This document shows, piece by piece, positions 19,424 through 27,758 of a stretch of 64,000 nt of DNA (position 1 is its first letter; each line of letters starts with the position of its first letter). Origin of the DNA: Swingsia samuiensis (GTDB lineage: Bacteria; Pseudomonadota; Alphaproteobacteria; Acetobacterales; Acetobacteraceae). Below the pieces are notes generated by a model that was not told the DNA's origin, searched no databases, and worked only from the letters and a program-made list of their open reading frames with translations. The translations under genes and the position numbers were made by a program. The stretch spans positions 1,883,501-1,947,500 of the forward strand of contig NZ_CP038141.1 in assembly GCF_006542355.1 (NCBI RefSeq), in the 5' to 3' direction.

Positions 19424-21748
19424 TTGGCATTGTCTGGCTCAGAAATCATCGATCCGGCGCGTAGCCCAGCTAATATTCGTCGACGAATTTGGCAGTTTTT
19501 AGGGCCGGTTTTGGGGGTTGTCCTAGTCATTGCAACAATCAGCGCTATAAGTTTACATAATTATAGATCCACACGAAATGGGGTTATTTCGTTGTCATCT
19601 GATTTGCTTCGAAATTTGCAGCGTTATATTGCTCAGGAGCTGAATAATTATATTTCTCCGGCTATGGAAAGCGCTGGAATAGCGAATGATATGTTTCTGG
19701 ATCCGATAACGGATCAAGTGCCACAAACATTTATGCTGTATGGGCGCTCCATGCTGGCCCATATGCCGCAAGTTGACAGCTTCTATCTTGCAAATGATCA
19801 GGGGCAGTTTTGGTTGGTCATTCGTCATGGCGACGGTTACGATCAAACACATTTGCAAAAAGAAAATGGTCAAATGGTCTACCGCCATGTGTACGTAGAT
19901 CAAAAGGGCACTTTCAAAGGAACTGGGTTTGATCCTGCATCTGCTCCACCATCATCTAAGCCATGGTTTCGTGGAGCTGTTGAGCGTGCGGGAAAAGGGG
20001 ACGAAGCCCTATATTGGACAGATCCTTACGCCTATATGGCCACACACCAGTTTATTATAACGGCATCCATAGCTTTCCGTACGAGCGATGGTCACCAAGC
20101 TGTTTTTGCAATTAATATTTCGTTGAATCGATTAACTGACTTTCTTAACCACTTGCAGGTGGGGCGTAGTGGGCAGGCCGTTATTGTTGACATGCAGGGC
20201 CATATTATTGCTGGCCATAATGCGGAAGCGTTGCGAAAAAGTGTTGGGTTTGATCCATCGAAGGTGAAGCTTGACCCTGACACACAGCCTGTTTTTGTAA
20301 GAGCGCTAAATGAATTTCGAATTAAGGGATCAGGCCCTGGTATCGTTAATTCTCGCGGCCGTAATTATGTAACAATCGCGACGGAAACAACGTCTATACA
20401 TCGTCACTGGGTATTATTGATTAATGCTCCTGAAAGTGACTTTTCGGCTTTCGAAGTAAACGATCGTAAACAAACCATAATCTTCTCAGTTCTGGTTGTA
20501 AGCCTTGCGTGTGTGCTCGCGTTGGGGTTGATCCTTCGTGGGCGTCAAGTGGATGGTCTTAAAAAACTACTGGATCAGACGCGGGAACAAATCAGAGGAG
20601 AAGATGCGGCGATATATGAAATTGCAAATACGCCGGATCTTTTCGATAGCTCAACAGATGTTCCTATTTTAACTGAAACATTGACGTCCGCTACTGGCGC
20701 CCGCAGAGCAAGTTTGTGGCGGTTATTACCCGATGGCGAACGGTTGCTGTGTGAAGATATGTTTGACGCTGCTAAAGATGTTCATAGTACGGGTATAGAA
20801 ATTCTTCAGCGGGATAATGCGCAGCTTTTTGATGTTTTGAAAGAAGGATATCCGCTTGTAATTGATGATGCGGCTTCAGATGAACGAACAATGCTCTTTC
20901 AGCGCGTTGTGATGAAACTAGCAGATACGAACAAGTTAGTATTTCACCCCATAATGCATGGGCATCAACCTGTTGGTGTCGTTATTTTGGAAGATCCAAG
21001 CCACATTAATTCCATGGATCATATTATAGCCATGGTGTCTTCTGTTGCGTTGGTACGTTTCTCTCACGCGATAGAAAAGACGAGCGCAATAGAAAATGAT
21101 CGTGAGGATTTGCATCAAGATCTTCAAGAAACCCGTTATGACCAAGGTTTCTTGGTTCACATGCCAGAGGAAAATAATGACCAGTTTGTTCCGTCAGGTG
21201 TATATCCACAAGTGCCGGTAATGGTTATTATTTTTTCGGATCCTTATATTGTAACGCAAAAACAAGCCGTAGCCACGGGGATGTCTATTGTTTCAGCCTT
21301 GGCTGAAAAAGTGCAAGATATTGTTCGGGATGCGGGTCTATTTTCGGCACAAGTGATTAGCAATCGTTTGGTTCTTATTGGGGAATGTTCCATGGAACCA
21401 GATCCGAATATGGTGTTGCGCCTTGCAGATGTGGCGATTTCCATCCGAGAAGCTAGCCTTACCCTTTTGGCGAATGCAGATATGGCCCCAATATTTAGTA
21501 TTGGTTTAGATATTGGTCCCGTAATGGCGGCAATGCTTGGAAAAGACCCTGCCGTTTTTAATATATGGGGAGAGGCCGTTAATACGGCTGAATTGTTGGC
21601 AAATAGCGTTCAAGATGCAGGAACAATTAAAGTTTCTGAACAGTTTTACATGAAATTAAGGGATCATTTCCTCTTTCGGTCTAGAGGAAATTTTTACTTG
21701 CCCGGAACAGGGGTAACGAGAAGCTTTATTTTGGCAGGGCGTCGATGA
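19424..21748 (+). CDS. Membrane sensor: Cache-like domain, GAF-like domain and degenerate class III cyclase domain
   Basis: The 774-residue protein has a membrane helix (about 25-44), a periplasmic dCache-like region (about 50-345, with WFRGAVE and DPYAYMATHQF segments), a second helix (about 350-372), a short coiled part, a GAF-like domain (about 395-545) and a C-terminal class III nucleotidyl cyclase-like domain (about 597-774). In the last, FNIWGEAVNTAELL (712-725) matches the cyclase WG-x2-VN-x-A segment, but the second metal aspartate is replaced by SNR (646-648) and the transition-state Arg after VN-x-A is missing. It is probably a pseudo-cyclase. The start is TTG (19424, or 19430 with GGGAG ten bases upstream). 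Its stop overlaps mlaE by ATGA, which ties it to lipid transport. Confidence 0.8.
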   Translation: MALSGSEIIDPARSPANIRRRIWQFLGPVLGVVLVIATISAISLHNYRSTRNGVISLSSDLLRNLQRYIAQELNNYISPAMESAGIANDMFLDPITDQVPQTFMLYGRSMLAHMPQVDSFYLANDQGQFWLVIRHGDGYDQTHLQKENGQMVYRHVYVDQKGTFKGTGFDPASAPPSSKPWFRGAVERAGKGDEALYWTDPYAYMATHQFIITASIAFRTSDGHQAVFAINISLNRLTDFLNHLQVGRSGQAVIVDMQGHIIAGHNAEALRKSVGFDPSKVKLDPDTQPVFVRALNEFRIKGSGPGIVNSRGRNYVTIATETTSIHRHWVLLINAPESDFSAFEVNDRKQTIIFSVLVVSLACVLALGLILRGRQVDGLKKLLDQTREQIRGEDAAIYEIANTPDLFDSSTDVPILTETLTSATGARRASLWRLLPDGERLLCEDMFDAAKDVHSTGIEILQRDNAQLFDVLKEGYPLVIDDAASDERTMLFQRVVMKLADTNKLVFHPIMHGHQPVGVVILEDPSHINSMDHIIAMVSSVALVRFSHAIEKTSAIENDREDLHQDLQETRYDQGFLVHMPEENNDQFVPSGVYPQVPVMVIIFSDPYIVTQKQAVATGMSIVSALAEKVQDIVRDAGLFSAQVISNRLVLIGECSMEPDPNMVLRLADVAISIREASLTLLANADMAPIFSIGLDIGPVMAAMLGKDPAVFNIWGEAVNTAELLANSVQDAGTIKVSEQFYMKLRDHFLFRSRGNFYLPGTGVTRSFILAGRR

Positions 21749-22554
21749 GTTTCTTAGACAAAATTCCTTTTGTAAGAAACTTTTTGCAGCGTTTGGGAGC
21801 CGTTTCCCGTTCGCAAATGCGATTTACGCTTATGTTGATCGGTGTTTCATGGGGGGTCATGCGTGAAGCAGCTTTTCCAACATCATGGCGAAGGACGGTA
21901 AGAATTGAGTTTTGGTCGACGCTTAAGCAAGCAATTGGCGGTGGTTTACTCAGTGTTCTAGTAACGGCAGGGTTAACGGGTTTTGGAATTGTTGCTCAAG
22001 CTGTTTATTGGCTTGGTTTTGCAGGGATGGCACAGCTTACAGGGTCTATTTTGTCGACTGTGCTCGTAAGAGAAATTGCACCTATTCTTGTGGGTGTTAT
22101 TTTGCTCGGACGTTCGGGGATGTTGATTTTAACTGAGCTTGGTATGCTGAGTACTGGTGGTCAAATGAGGGTCTTAATGGGGATGGGGATAGATCCCTTT
22201 TTCGCTTTCATTTTACCCAGAAGCCTTGCAATGACAGTTGGAGGTTTTACTCTAGGGGTTATATTTAGTTCAGCAGCACTTTTAGTGGGATATGTTGTTT
22301 GTAGAGCTGAAGGCGTTATTACAATGTCGCTTTGGTCCTTTCTCGACCAAGTGACAAGTAGCATGCATTTAATTGATTATATTTCTATTTTTGCAAAATT
22401 TGTTTTTAGTGGATTTGCCGTTGGTATTTGTTGTTGTTTATCAGGGATTGATACGACAACAGATGATGATCTCGCTTCTTTGATGCCTCGAGGTTTTGCG
22501 CGTGGAATGTTATCGATTATGATTATCAATGTTGTTTTAAGCGTTTGGTTATAA
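21745..22554 (+). CDS. mlaE: MlaE-family ABC transporter permease
   Basis: This 269-residue multi-pass membrane protein is the permease of an MCE-type lipid transporter. It shows the family core: GFGIVAQAVYWLGF, the VLVREIAPILVGVILLGRSGMLILTELGML segment in several hydrophobic runs, and the C-terminal GFAVGICCCLSGIDT. In the Mla system the permease and ATPase move phospholipids between the inner membrane and the periplasmic MCE hexamer. The start overlaps the stop of the Cache-cyclase-like gene (ATGA), and the ATPase-like gene begins six bases downstream. An N-terminal amphipathic stretch precedes the first membrane segment. Confidence 0.92.
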   Translation: MSFLDKIPFVRNFLQRLGAVSRSQMRFTLMLIGVSWGVMREAAFPTSWRRTVRIEFWSTLKQAIGGGLLSVLVTAGLTGFGIVAQAVYWLGFAGMAQLTGSILSTVLVREIAPILVGVILLGRSGMLILTELGMLSTGGQMRVLMGMGIDPFFAFILPRSLAMTVGGFTLGVIFSSAALLVGYVVCRAEGVITMSLWSFLDQVTSSMHLIDYISIFAKFVFSGFAVGICCCLSGIDTTTDDDLASLMPRGFARGMLSIMIINVVLSVWL

Positions 22555-22560
22555 TCGGTT

Positions 22561-23289
22561 ATGTCAGAGAATAACGACTACCAGAATGAACGACAGATTA
22601 TAGATCCTATTCTAGAATTAATTGATGCGCGCCCTCAATTTGATGAGGGTGGCTTATCCTCTGTACGTTATAACTTACGTCTCAATCCGGGAGATTGTGT
22701 TTTAATTGAAAGCAAGGATGTTCAGCAGGCTGCTAAATTTACGGATATGTGTCTTGGGCTTGTTGACCTAACAGAAGGACAAATCCGGTGTATGGGTTTG
22801 GATTGGGCAGATTTGGATGAAAAAAGGCAAGCTGCGTTAAGAGGGCGAGTAGGCCGGATTGTTTCTAATGGCGGATGGATAGACCTTTATGGAACACACA
22901 TGAACATTCTGTGGCCTCAATTATACCACACAAAAATACCGGAGAAGGTATTAATACAGCGTGCCGTGAAATTAGGGATAAAATTTGGTTTGCCGGGGCT
23001 CCCTGTTGATGTTCCTAATAAATTGACGGCATTAGATCGTTCTCGCGCAGATTGTGTGAGGGCTTTTCTGGGCAATCCTTCGCTTTTATTATTGGAAAAC
23101 CCAATGGGGAATGCTTCAGAAGATTTGAATATAGCTTTTTTAGAGATGTTGACTGAAGTGCGTAATCAAGGATGTGCTGTTATTTGGTTAGCCCCTGATG
23201 ACAAGGGGTGGAAAAACTATAAAAAGGATACAACTTTTCAGTTGCGTCTTATGGATGATGGATTGGTTTCTGCCAAGAAGAGGTCGTGA
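22561..23289 (+). CDS. MlaF-like ABC ATPase subunit with degenerate nucleotide-binding motifs
   Basis: By position and length (242 residues) this is the MlaF partner of the preceding MlaE, and the overall ABC layout is recognisable: LRLNPGDCVLIE before the P-loop region, GQIRCMGLDWADL, and SLLLLENPMG at the Walker B place. The motifs needed for ATP hydrolysis are gone. The Walker A region (about residues 49-60) reads ESKDVQQAAKF with no GxxGxGK[ST]. The signature region reads LTALDRSRAD in place of LSGG. Walker B ends in EN where DE is expected, and the switch-histidine segment reads WLAPDD. It is intact and overlaps mlaD by one base (TGATG), so it is not a decaying pseudogene on this evidence. 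A structural role or a separate ATPase is possible. Confidence 0.8.
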   Translation: MSENNDYQNERQIIDPILELIDARPQFDEGGLSSVRYNLRLNPGDCVLIESKDVQQAAKFTDMCLGLVDLTEGQIRCMGLDWADLDEKRQAALRGRVGRIVSNGGWIDLYGTHMNILWPQLYHTKIPEKVLIQRAVKLGIKFGLPGLPVDVPNKLTALDRSRADCVRAFLGNPSLLLLENPMGNASEDLNIAFLEMLTEVRNQGCAVIWLAPDDKGWKNYKKDTTFQLRLMDDGLVSAKKRS

Positions 23290-24245
23290 TGTTTCGGATA
23301 CGTCGTGTAGATAGTGCTCGTCCTCTTTTTAAAAATCGGTATGCAGATGAATGGGTAGGCCTTCTTGTTCTTGGTGCGCTCATTTTATTTGCAGGAGCTT
23401 TGACAGAAGCTGGTTTGCTCAAAAAATGGCTTACACCAGAAAAGAAGATTCATTTTGTTTTGCCAGAGAGTGGTGTAGCAGGCCTTGCGATTGGTAATGA
23501 TATTGAAATTATGGGTGTCCATGCTGGAGAAATTCGTAATCTGGATTTGAACCAGGAAGGACATATGTATGCAGAAGGTGAGATAGAGCCTCAGTTTATT
23601 CCTTTCATTCGTCAAGATAGTTCTGCTGTAATTCGACACCGTTTTGTCGTTGCGGGTGCAAGTTACATTGAATTGAGCCGAGGTGCAGGCCAACCTCTTG
23701 ATTGGGGGTATGCTGTTCTAAATGCGACGGTTGAACCTAACCCTGCCGATGTCATTACCAAAACAGTAATTGATCTTCGTGGTCTTTTGCTGCCTGCTAT
23801 GAATAATGTTCAGCAAATGACGAAGCAGCTGAATGATATGCTGACAGATATGCACTCAGGGAAAGGAACTGTGGGTGGTCTTCTCTATAAAGATACGGTT
23901 CTTCAGCATGCGAACCAAGTTTTAGAAAATCTGAACGATACGATTGCGAAGTTGAAACCTGTAGAAAATCAATTAAACATCGTTATGAAGAATGCAAACG
24001 GCACCGTTGAGAATGTCCGTGCGACGACGGCATCCTTGCGGAAAGATATGCCACAAGTTCATCAGACGTTAAGTCATGTTAATGATGCTACAGCCCAGCT
24101 TCCTACTTTATTAACCCAAGCAGAAGCGAGTGCGAATAGCTTGCGGAAGTTAATGGATCAAATAAGAGGGCTTTGGATCCTTGGGGGAAGTGGAAGTGCA
24201 AAATCTTCGTCACAGCGTCTTCCAGCACAAGCGGTAAAACCATGA
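23289..24245 (+). CDS. mlaD: MlaD-like MCE-domain protein
   Basis: The 318-residue protein has one N-terminal membrane helix (about residues 20-40), an MCE domain (about 50-125: VLPESGVAGLAIGNDIEIMGVHAGEI) and a long helical C-terminus (about 150-290) with NQVLENLNDTIAKL-type heptads. MCE proteins form periplasmic hexameric rings or tunnels that carry phospholipids between membranes. The C-terminus is longer than E. coli MlaD (183 residues) and more like the extended MCE proteins of alphaproteobacteria. ATG 23289 overlaps the stop of the ATPase-like gene by one base; GTG 23286 is the alternative. It overlaps the following lipoprotein gene by ATGA. Confidence 0.92.
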   Translation: MFRIRRVDSARPLFKNRYADEWVGLLVLGALILFAGALTEAGLLKKWLTPEKKIHFVLPESGVAGLAIGNDIEIMGVHAGEIRNLDLNQEGHMYAEGEIEPQFIPFIRQDSSAVIRHRFVVAGASYIELSRGAGQPLDWGYAVLNATVEPNPADVITKTVIDLRGLLLPAMNNVQQMTKQLNDMLTDMHSGKGTVGGLLYKDTVLQHANQVLENLNDTIAKLKPVENQLNIVMKNANGTVENVRATTASLRKDMPQVHQTLSHVNDATAQLPTLLTQAEASANSLRKLMDQIRGLWILGGSGSAKSSSQRLPAQAVKP

Positions 24246-25003
24246 GATATACAGTTTGTGGAGCTTTTTTCTTGCTTCTTGCGAGTTGCTCATCTGGAAA
24301 TTCCGGCAAACAGCCTGATTCTCAATATGAAGATGCAATGGAGACTGGCCGGAGTGTTTTTGATATGGGACACCCCGATCAGGCCGAAATGCAATATCGA
24401 GCAGCAATGAAGCGTGCTTTGCTGCGAGCCGATCCTCAGCAAATACATGATGCAGGGTTTAATTTGGCAACCTCTCTTGTCCGAGAGAAGAAACCGGCAC
24501 AGGCCATACAAGAAGTAGATAAAACGTTAGCTACGCTTAGCTTGTATAATTATAATAATAATTTGGATTTTTATCTCATTAAAGCCGCCGCCGCCGCACA
24601 ACAGAAAAATTGGGTGATGGCAGAAGGTTTTTCTTTAAAAGCTTTGAAATCATCGGATGGGTCAACGCACGATCAAGCGGCTTATCTCGCTGGAATAAGT
24701 GCTGATGCTCTAGGAGATAGAAATTTATTAGCCCAAATGAAAGAGGCGCTAAGTCCGGCTAAAGGAAAAACGACAATTAGTCTGGATTATCAAGAGTTGT
24801 CGGCTCGTCTGGATGTTAAAGATCATCATTATTCGCAGGCTTTAACGCAAGCTATGCAGCTGGTGCAGGAGCGACGAGATGCCTTGGATTATGACGGGAT
24901 GCGCAATGCATTACTGATTGGGGCGTATGCAGCAGAAGGAATGGGTAATATGCAAGAAGCTGCAAATTTACGGCAACAGGAAAATTTAAGCGCGCAGAAA
25001 TAA
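24242..25003 (+). CDS. TPR-containing lipoprotein of the Mla-like operon
   Basis: The 253-residue product begins with a short lipoprotein signal peptide and lipobox LASC with the lipidated Cys at residue 16. The rest is alpha-helical with tetratricopeptide-like repeats (for example MGHPDQAEMQYRAAMKRAL at about 41-59). I do not recognise a named family. The start ATG 24242 overlaps the mlaD stop as ATGA, so it is the last gene of the operon, which ends at the strong hairpin at 25021-25048. It could be an outer-membrane docking partner for the MCE protein, a role ABC-type mce operons often fill with a lipoprotein, but that is inference. No MlaC- or MlaB-like gene is in the operon. Confidence 0.8.
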   Translation: MRYTVCGAFFLLLASCSSGNSGKQPDSQYEDAMETGRSVFDMGHPDQAEMQYRAAMKRALLRADPQQIHDAGFNLATSLVREKKPAQAIQEVDKTLATLSLYNYNNNLDFYLIKAAAAAQQKNWVMAEGFSLKALKSSDGSTHDQAAYLAGISADALGDRNLLAQMKEALSPAKGKTTISLDYQELSARLDVKDHHYSQALTQAMQLVQERRDALDYDGMRNALLIGAYAAEGMGNMQEAANLRQQENLSAQK

Positions 25004-25020
25004 GAATTAGAAAAAGTTTT

Positions 25021-25048
25021 AGGGCATTTTATGATGATAAAATGCCCT
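25021..25048. terminator. Bidirectional terminator between the Mla-like operon and bioB
   Basis: A perfect 12-base-pair stem (25021-25032 with 25037-25048) has a four-base loop GATG. It lies in the 52-base gap between convergent stop codons. A-rich and T-rich stretches flank it (AAAAAGTTTT before, CTTTTT after), so it could terminate in both directions. Confidence 0.8.
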
Positions 25049-25055
25049 AGGCTTT

Positions 25056-26096
25056 TTATGCGTGTAAAGCTTCCGTTGTGGTGTTTGTCGCCACTTGAGG
25101 GCGTAGAGATCCCATATCTTCTTCGGATTGAACCATTGGTGTCATTCCAAGAGAAGATAAAAGCTGTCTATCTCGATGCTCTGCCGGATTGGGTGTTGTG
25201 AGGAGTTTCTCTCCACAGAAAATAGAATTTGCTCCAGCAAGGAAACACAAAGCATGAGCTTCATCAGTCATGTTTTCACGGCCAGCAGCTAAGCGAACGT
25301 GGCTTTGAGGCATCATAATACGTGCAGTGGCAATCATTCGGACAAAAGTAATCGGATCAACTTCTTCCGCATCTCCTAGCGGGGTACCTTCAACTCTTAC
25401 CAATAAGTTGATAGGAACGCTTTCTGGATGTTTAGGGAGGTTAGCAAGAGTGGCTAACAAGCCAGCACGATCTGAAAGATCCTCTCCCATCCCTACAATG
25501 CCACCACAACACACGTTAATTCCGGCATCGCGAACATTGGCGAGTGTATCTAACCGCTCTTGATAGGTCCGTGTTGAAATGATGGTGTCGTAAAATTCTT
25601 CAGACGTGTCGAGATTATGATTGTAATAATCAAGCCCAGCGTCTTTTAAGCGTTGCGTTTGATTTGTGTTAAGCATCCCTAACGTAACGCATGTTTCAAG
25701 CCCGAGGGATTTGACGCCTTTAATCATATCACACACAGCGTCTAAATCATGCTCTTTAGGTGAGCGCCACGCTGCTCCCATACAGAATCGACCTGCACCT
25801 GCAGCTTTGGCGGCGCGTGCTTCGGTTAAAACTTTTTCAACTGCCATGAGACGTTCAGCTTTGACGCCTTTTTCATGTCTTGCACTTTGAGGGCAATAGG
25901 CACAATCCTCAGGGCAACCACCTGTTTTGATTGAAAGGAGTGTAGAAATCTGCACTTTTGTCGGATCAAAATACCGATGATGTAAGGTTTGCGCTCGGAA
26001 CATGAGTTCAGGGAAAGGGAGGCGAATCAAGGATTCGACTTCCTCTTTTGTCCAATCATGGCGGATGTCTGATTGTGTGACTTTTGGTGCCGTCAT
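25056..26096 (-). CDS. bioB: Biotin synthase
   Basis: BioB is the radical SAM enzyme that inserts sulfur into dethiobiotin. The 346-residue protein has the CxxxCxxC cluster motif at C61, C65 and C68 ([12 protein letters not shown]), the FCMGAAWR segment, the [13 protein letters not shown] motif and the conserved RLAAGRE segment with the [2Fe-2S] ligand Arg. Length and motifs are standard, so it should be functional. Start ATG 26096 has GGAGA seven bases upstream. No other bio gene is in the window. It is divergent from a di-iron acyl-ACP-desaturase-like gene with a shared intergenic region of about 100 bases. Confidence 0.97.
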   Translation of the reverse strand: MTAPKVTQSDIRHDWTKEEVESLIRLPFPELMFRAQTLHHRYFDPTKVQISTLLSIKTGGCPEDCAYCPQSARHEKGVKAERLMAVEKVLTEARAAKAAGAGRFCMGAAWRSPKEHDLDAVCDMIKGVKSLGLETCVTLGMLNTNQTQRLKDAGLDYYNHNLDTSEEFYDTIISTRTYQERLDTLANVRDAGINVCCGGIVGMGEDLSDRAGLLATLANLPKHPESVPINLLVRVEGTPLGDAEEVDPITFVRMIATARIMMPQSHVRLAAGRENMTDEAHALCFLAGANSIFCGEKLLTTPNPAEHRDRQLLSSLGMTPMVQSEEDMGSLRPQVATNTTTEALHA

Positions 26097-26197
26097 GTTG
26101 TAATCTCCAACGTTATTGCGTCACACCTACCCAAAATGGTTCTGACGTGCCATCTCATTATCACGCATATGAGCAGGGAAATGGACGAGGCAAAGTA

Positions 26198-27019
26198 ATG
26201 AAACACTGGCGAATTGAGCAGATGGATTGGAATTCTTTTGATCCATCTAAGGTAGATCCGAATATTATTCCACTAGTAAAGTCAGCATCAGTGGTGGAAA
26301 AAAACGGTTTGGACTATGCAGAGTACCTCAAACATGTGTTTGTAGGGGACCCAGATTTTAGTGAGGCCGCAGCAAATTGGGCTGTTGAAGAGGTCCAGCA
26401 TGGGGATGCTTTAGGGCGCTGGGCCATGCTTGCTGATCCTGAGTGGGATTATGAATCTGCTGTGACGCGGTATCGTGCTTCCTATACGATTGAAGCCGAT
26501 GTGGACGCGTCTATTCGTGGCTCGCGGACAGGAGAATTGATCGCGCGCTGTATGGTGGAGACAGGGACATCGTCTTTTTATACGGCACTGGCTGATGCAA
26601 CGGAGGAGCCGTTGTTAAAAGCAATTTGTAAGCAGATTGCCGCCGATGAATACAGACATTTTAAACTCTTTTATGACCATATGCACCGTTACTTAAAACG
26701 GGAGAAACTAAGCGTATGGGAAAGAACTCGTATTGCTTTGGGCCGTGTGACCGAAAGTGAAGATGATGAGCTTGCATCGGCTTATCATACGACGAACGAA
26801 CCTGTTGGTGTGCCGTATGATCATAAACGGTGCATTGCGGCCTATATGTCAAAAGCGATGGGTTTTTATCAGCCGAAACATATTGATCGTGTGACGGCCA
26901 TGATTTTTAAGACCATTGGTTTTACACCACATTCGCGTTGGCAAAAACTTGCCGCTAAGGGTGTGTATCGTTTGATTAAGTGGAGACAGAAAAGCTTTAT
27001 CCGGCAGGCTGCGGTATAA
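26198..27019 (+). CDS. Acyl-ACP desaturase-like di-iron (ferritin-like) protein
   Basis: The 273-residue protein carries two E-x-x-H di-iron signatures in the right order and spacing: EEVQHGD at residues 64-70 and DEYRH at 150-154, with Glu121 (VETGTSSFY) between as a further ligand. The context EEVQHGDALGRW resembles the EENRHGDLL motif of plant stearoyl-ACP desaturases. It is therefore a likely soluble di-iron oxidase or desaturase acting on an acyl-thioester or similar substrate. There is no signal peptide. Start ATG 26198 has GAGG about eight bases upstream; the frame is open back to 26084 over the bioB start but without support. Being divergent from bioB, it may share regulation with biotin synthesis; that is inference. 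Confidence 0.75.
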   Translation: MKHWRIEQMDWNSFDPSKVDPNIIPLVKSASVVEKNGLDYAEYLKHVFVGDPDFSEAAANWAVEEVQHGDALGRWAMLADPEWDYESAVTRYRASYTIEADVDASIRGSRTGELIARCMVETGTSSFYTALADATEEPLLKAICKQIAADEYRHFKLFYDHMHRYLKREKLSVWERTRIALGRVTESEDDELASAYHTTNEPVGVPYDHKRCIAAYMSKAMGFYQPKHIDRVTAMIFKTIGFTPHSRWQKLAAKGVYRLIKWRQKSFIRQAAV

Positions 27020-27035
27020 GGGCGAGGGGCTGTAA

Positions 27036-27656
27036 ATGATTATGCAAAAAAAGACATTTCGTCAGAGTTGGTTAAAGATTGTATTAGGAACGTCTTTATT
27101 GATTTTGGCGCAACACGGAGAGGCTTCGGCCGCTCCGTATTATTTGCCAATTGCTGGGTATGGCCCCACGGCACCGAATGCACTGAGTGCTGAAGGTTTG
27201 TCATTGCAGCAATATGCTCATCAAGTTGGATATGCAAAATTTACAGCCCCAGATTGGCAGGAGGGGAATGTTCGTCATGTGGTAATGCTTCGGTATAAAG
27301 AAGGCACCACAATGGACCAACGCAATGAAGTGACACGCCGCTTTTTACACTTGGCACAAGATAGTCGACGCCCGAACGGGAAGGCCGTCATTAAATCGAT
27401 TGAATATGGTGATCAAAGTACGGGGTCTGGCTTAAGCTACGGGTTTCAACAAATTTTTGTTGTAAGCTTCAGGTCGGAAGGAGATCGGAATTATTTTATT
27501 GGAAAGCCTGTCGTCACCGATCCTCAGTATTTTGACCCTGCACATGAAGCTTTTGTGCAGTTTTCTGCACCTTATATCGAGAAAGTTTTAGTGTTTGATT
27601 ATAATGTTCGTGCTGTGATGAATAAGGATGTTTCATCTAAAAAGCGGAAGCATTGA
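27036..27656 (+). CDS. Exported Dabb-domain (stress-responsive alpha/beta-barrel) protein
   Basis: The 206-residue protein has a signal peptide (basic MIMQKKTFRQ, hydrophobic to about residue 26, likely cleavage after ASA at about 31-33) and a Dabb-like ferredoxin-fold domain starting at about residue 76 (VRHVVMLRYKEGTT) and ending near VLVFDYNV. Dabb proteins are dimeric alpha-beta barrels of mixed function, some in stress response and some in polyketide cyclisation; an exported form has no assigned role. Start ATG 27036 has GAGGGG six bases upstream. It follows the di-iron protein by 16 bases on the same strand and is probably co-transcribed. Confidence 0.75.
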   Translation: MIMQKKTFRQSWLKIVLGTSLLILAQHGEASAAPYYLPIAGYGPTAPNALSAEGLSLQQYAHQVGYAKFTAPDWQEGNVRHVVMLRYKEGTTMDQRNEVTRRFLHLAQDSRRPNGKAVIKSIEYGDQSTGSGLSYGFQQIFVVSFRSEGDRNYFIGKPVVTDPQYFDPAHEAFVQFSAPYIEKVLVFDYNVRAVMNKDVSSKKRKH

Positions 27657-27714
27657 GGACGTGAAGAATAAAATAAACTTCATTTCATAAATGTCTCTTT
27701 GACGGAATGATCTT

Positions 27715-27757
27715 TTTGACCTCATGATGGAGCATTACTCAAGATCAAGAGGTCAAA
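27715..27757 (+). promoter_or_regulatory. Inverted repeat covering the M13 peptidase ribosome binding site
   Basis: The arms TTTGACCTC (27715-27723) and GAGGTCAAA (27749-27757) are perfect complements separated by 25 bases. The right arm contains the AGAGG ribosome binding site six bases before the GTG start at 27759. It could be an RNA hairpin that hides the site, or a DNA operator. Confidence 0.5.
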
Positions 27758-27758
27758 T

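Noticed and set aside
22561..23289. MlaF-like gene as a pseudogene
   Set aside because: The frame is full length, without stops or frameshifts, and is translationally coupled to mlaD, so selection seems to keep it.
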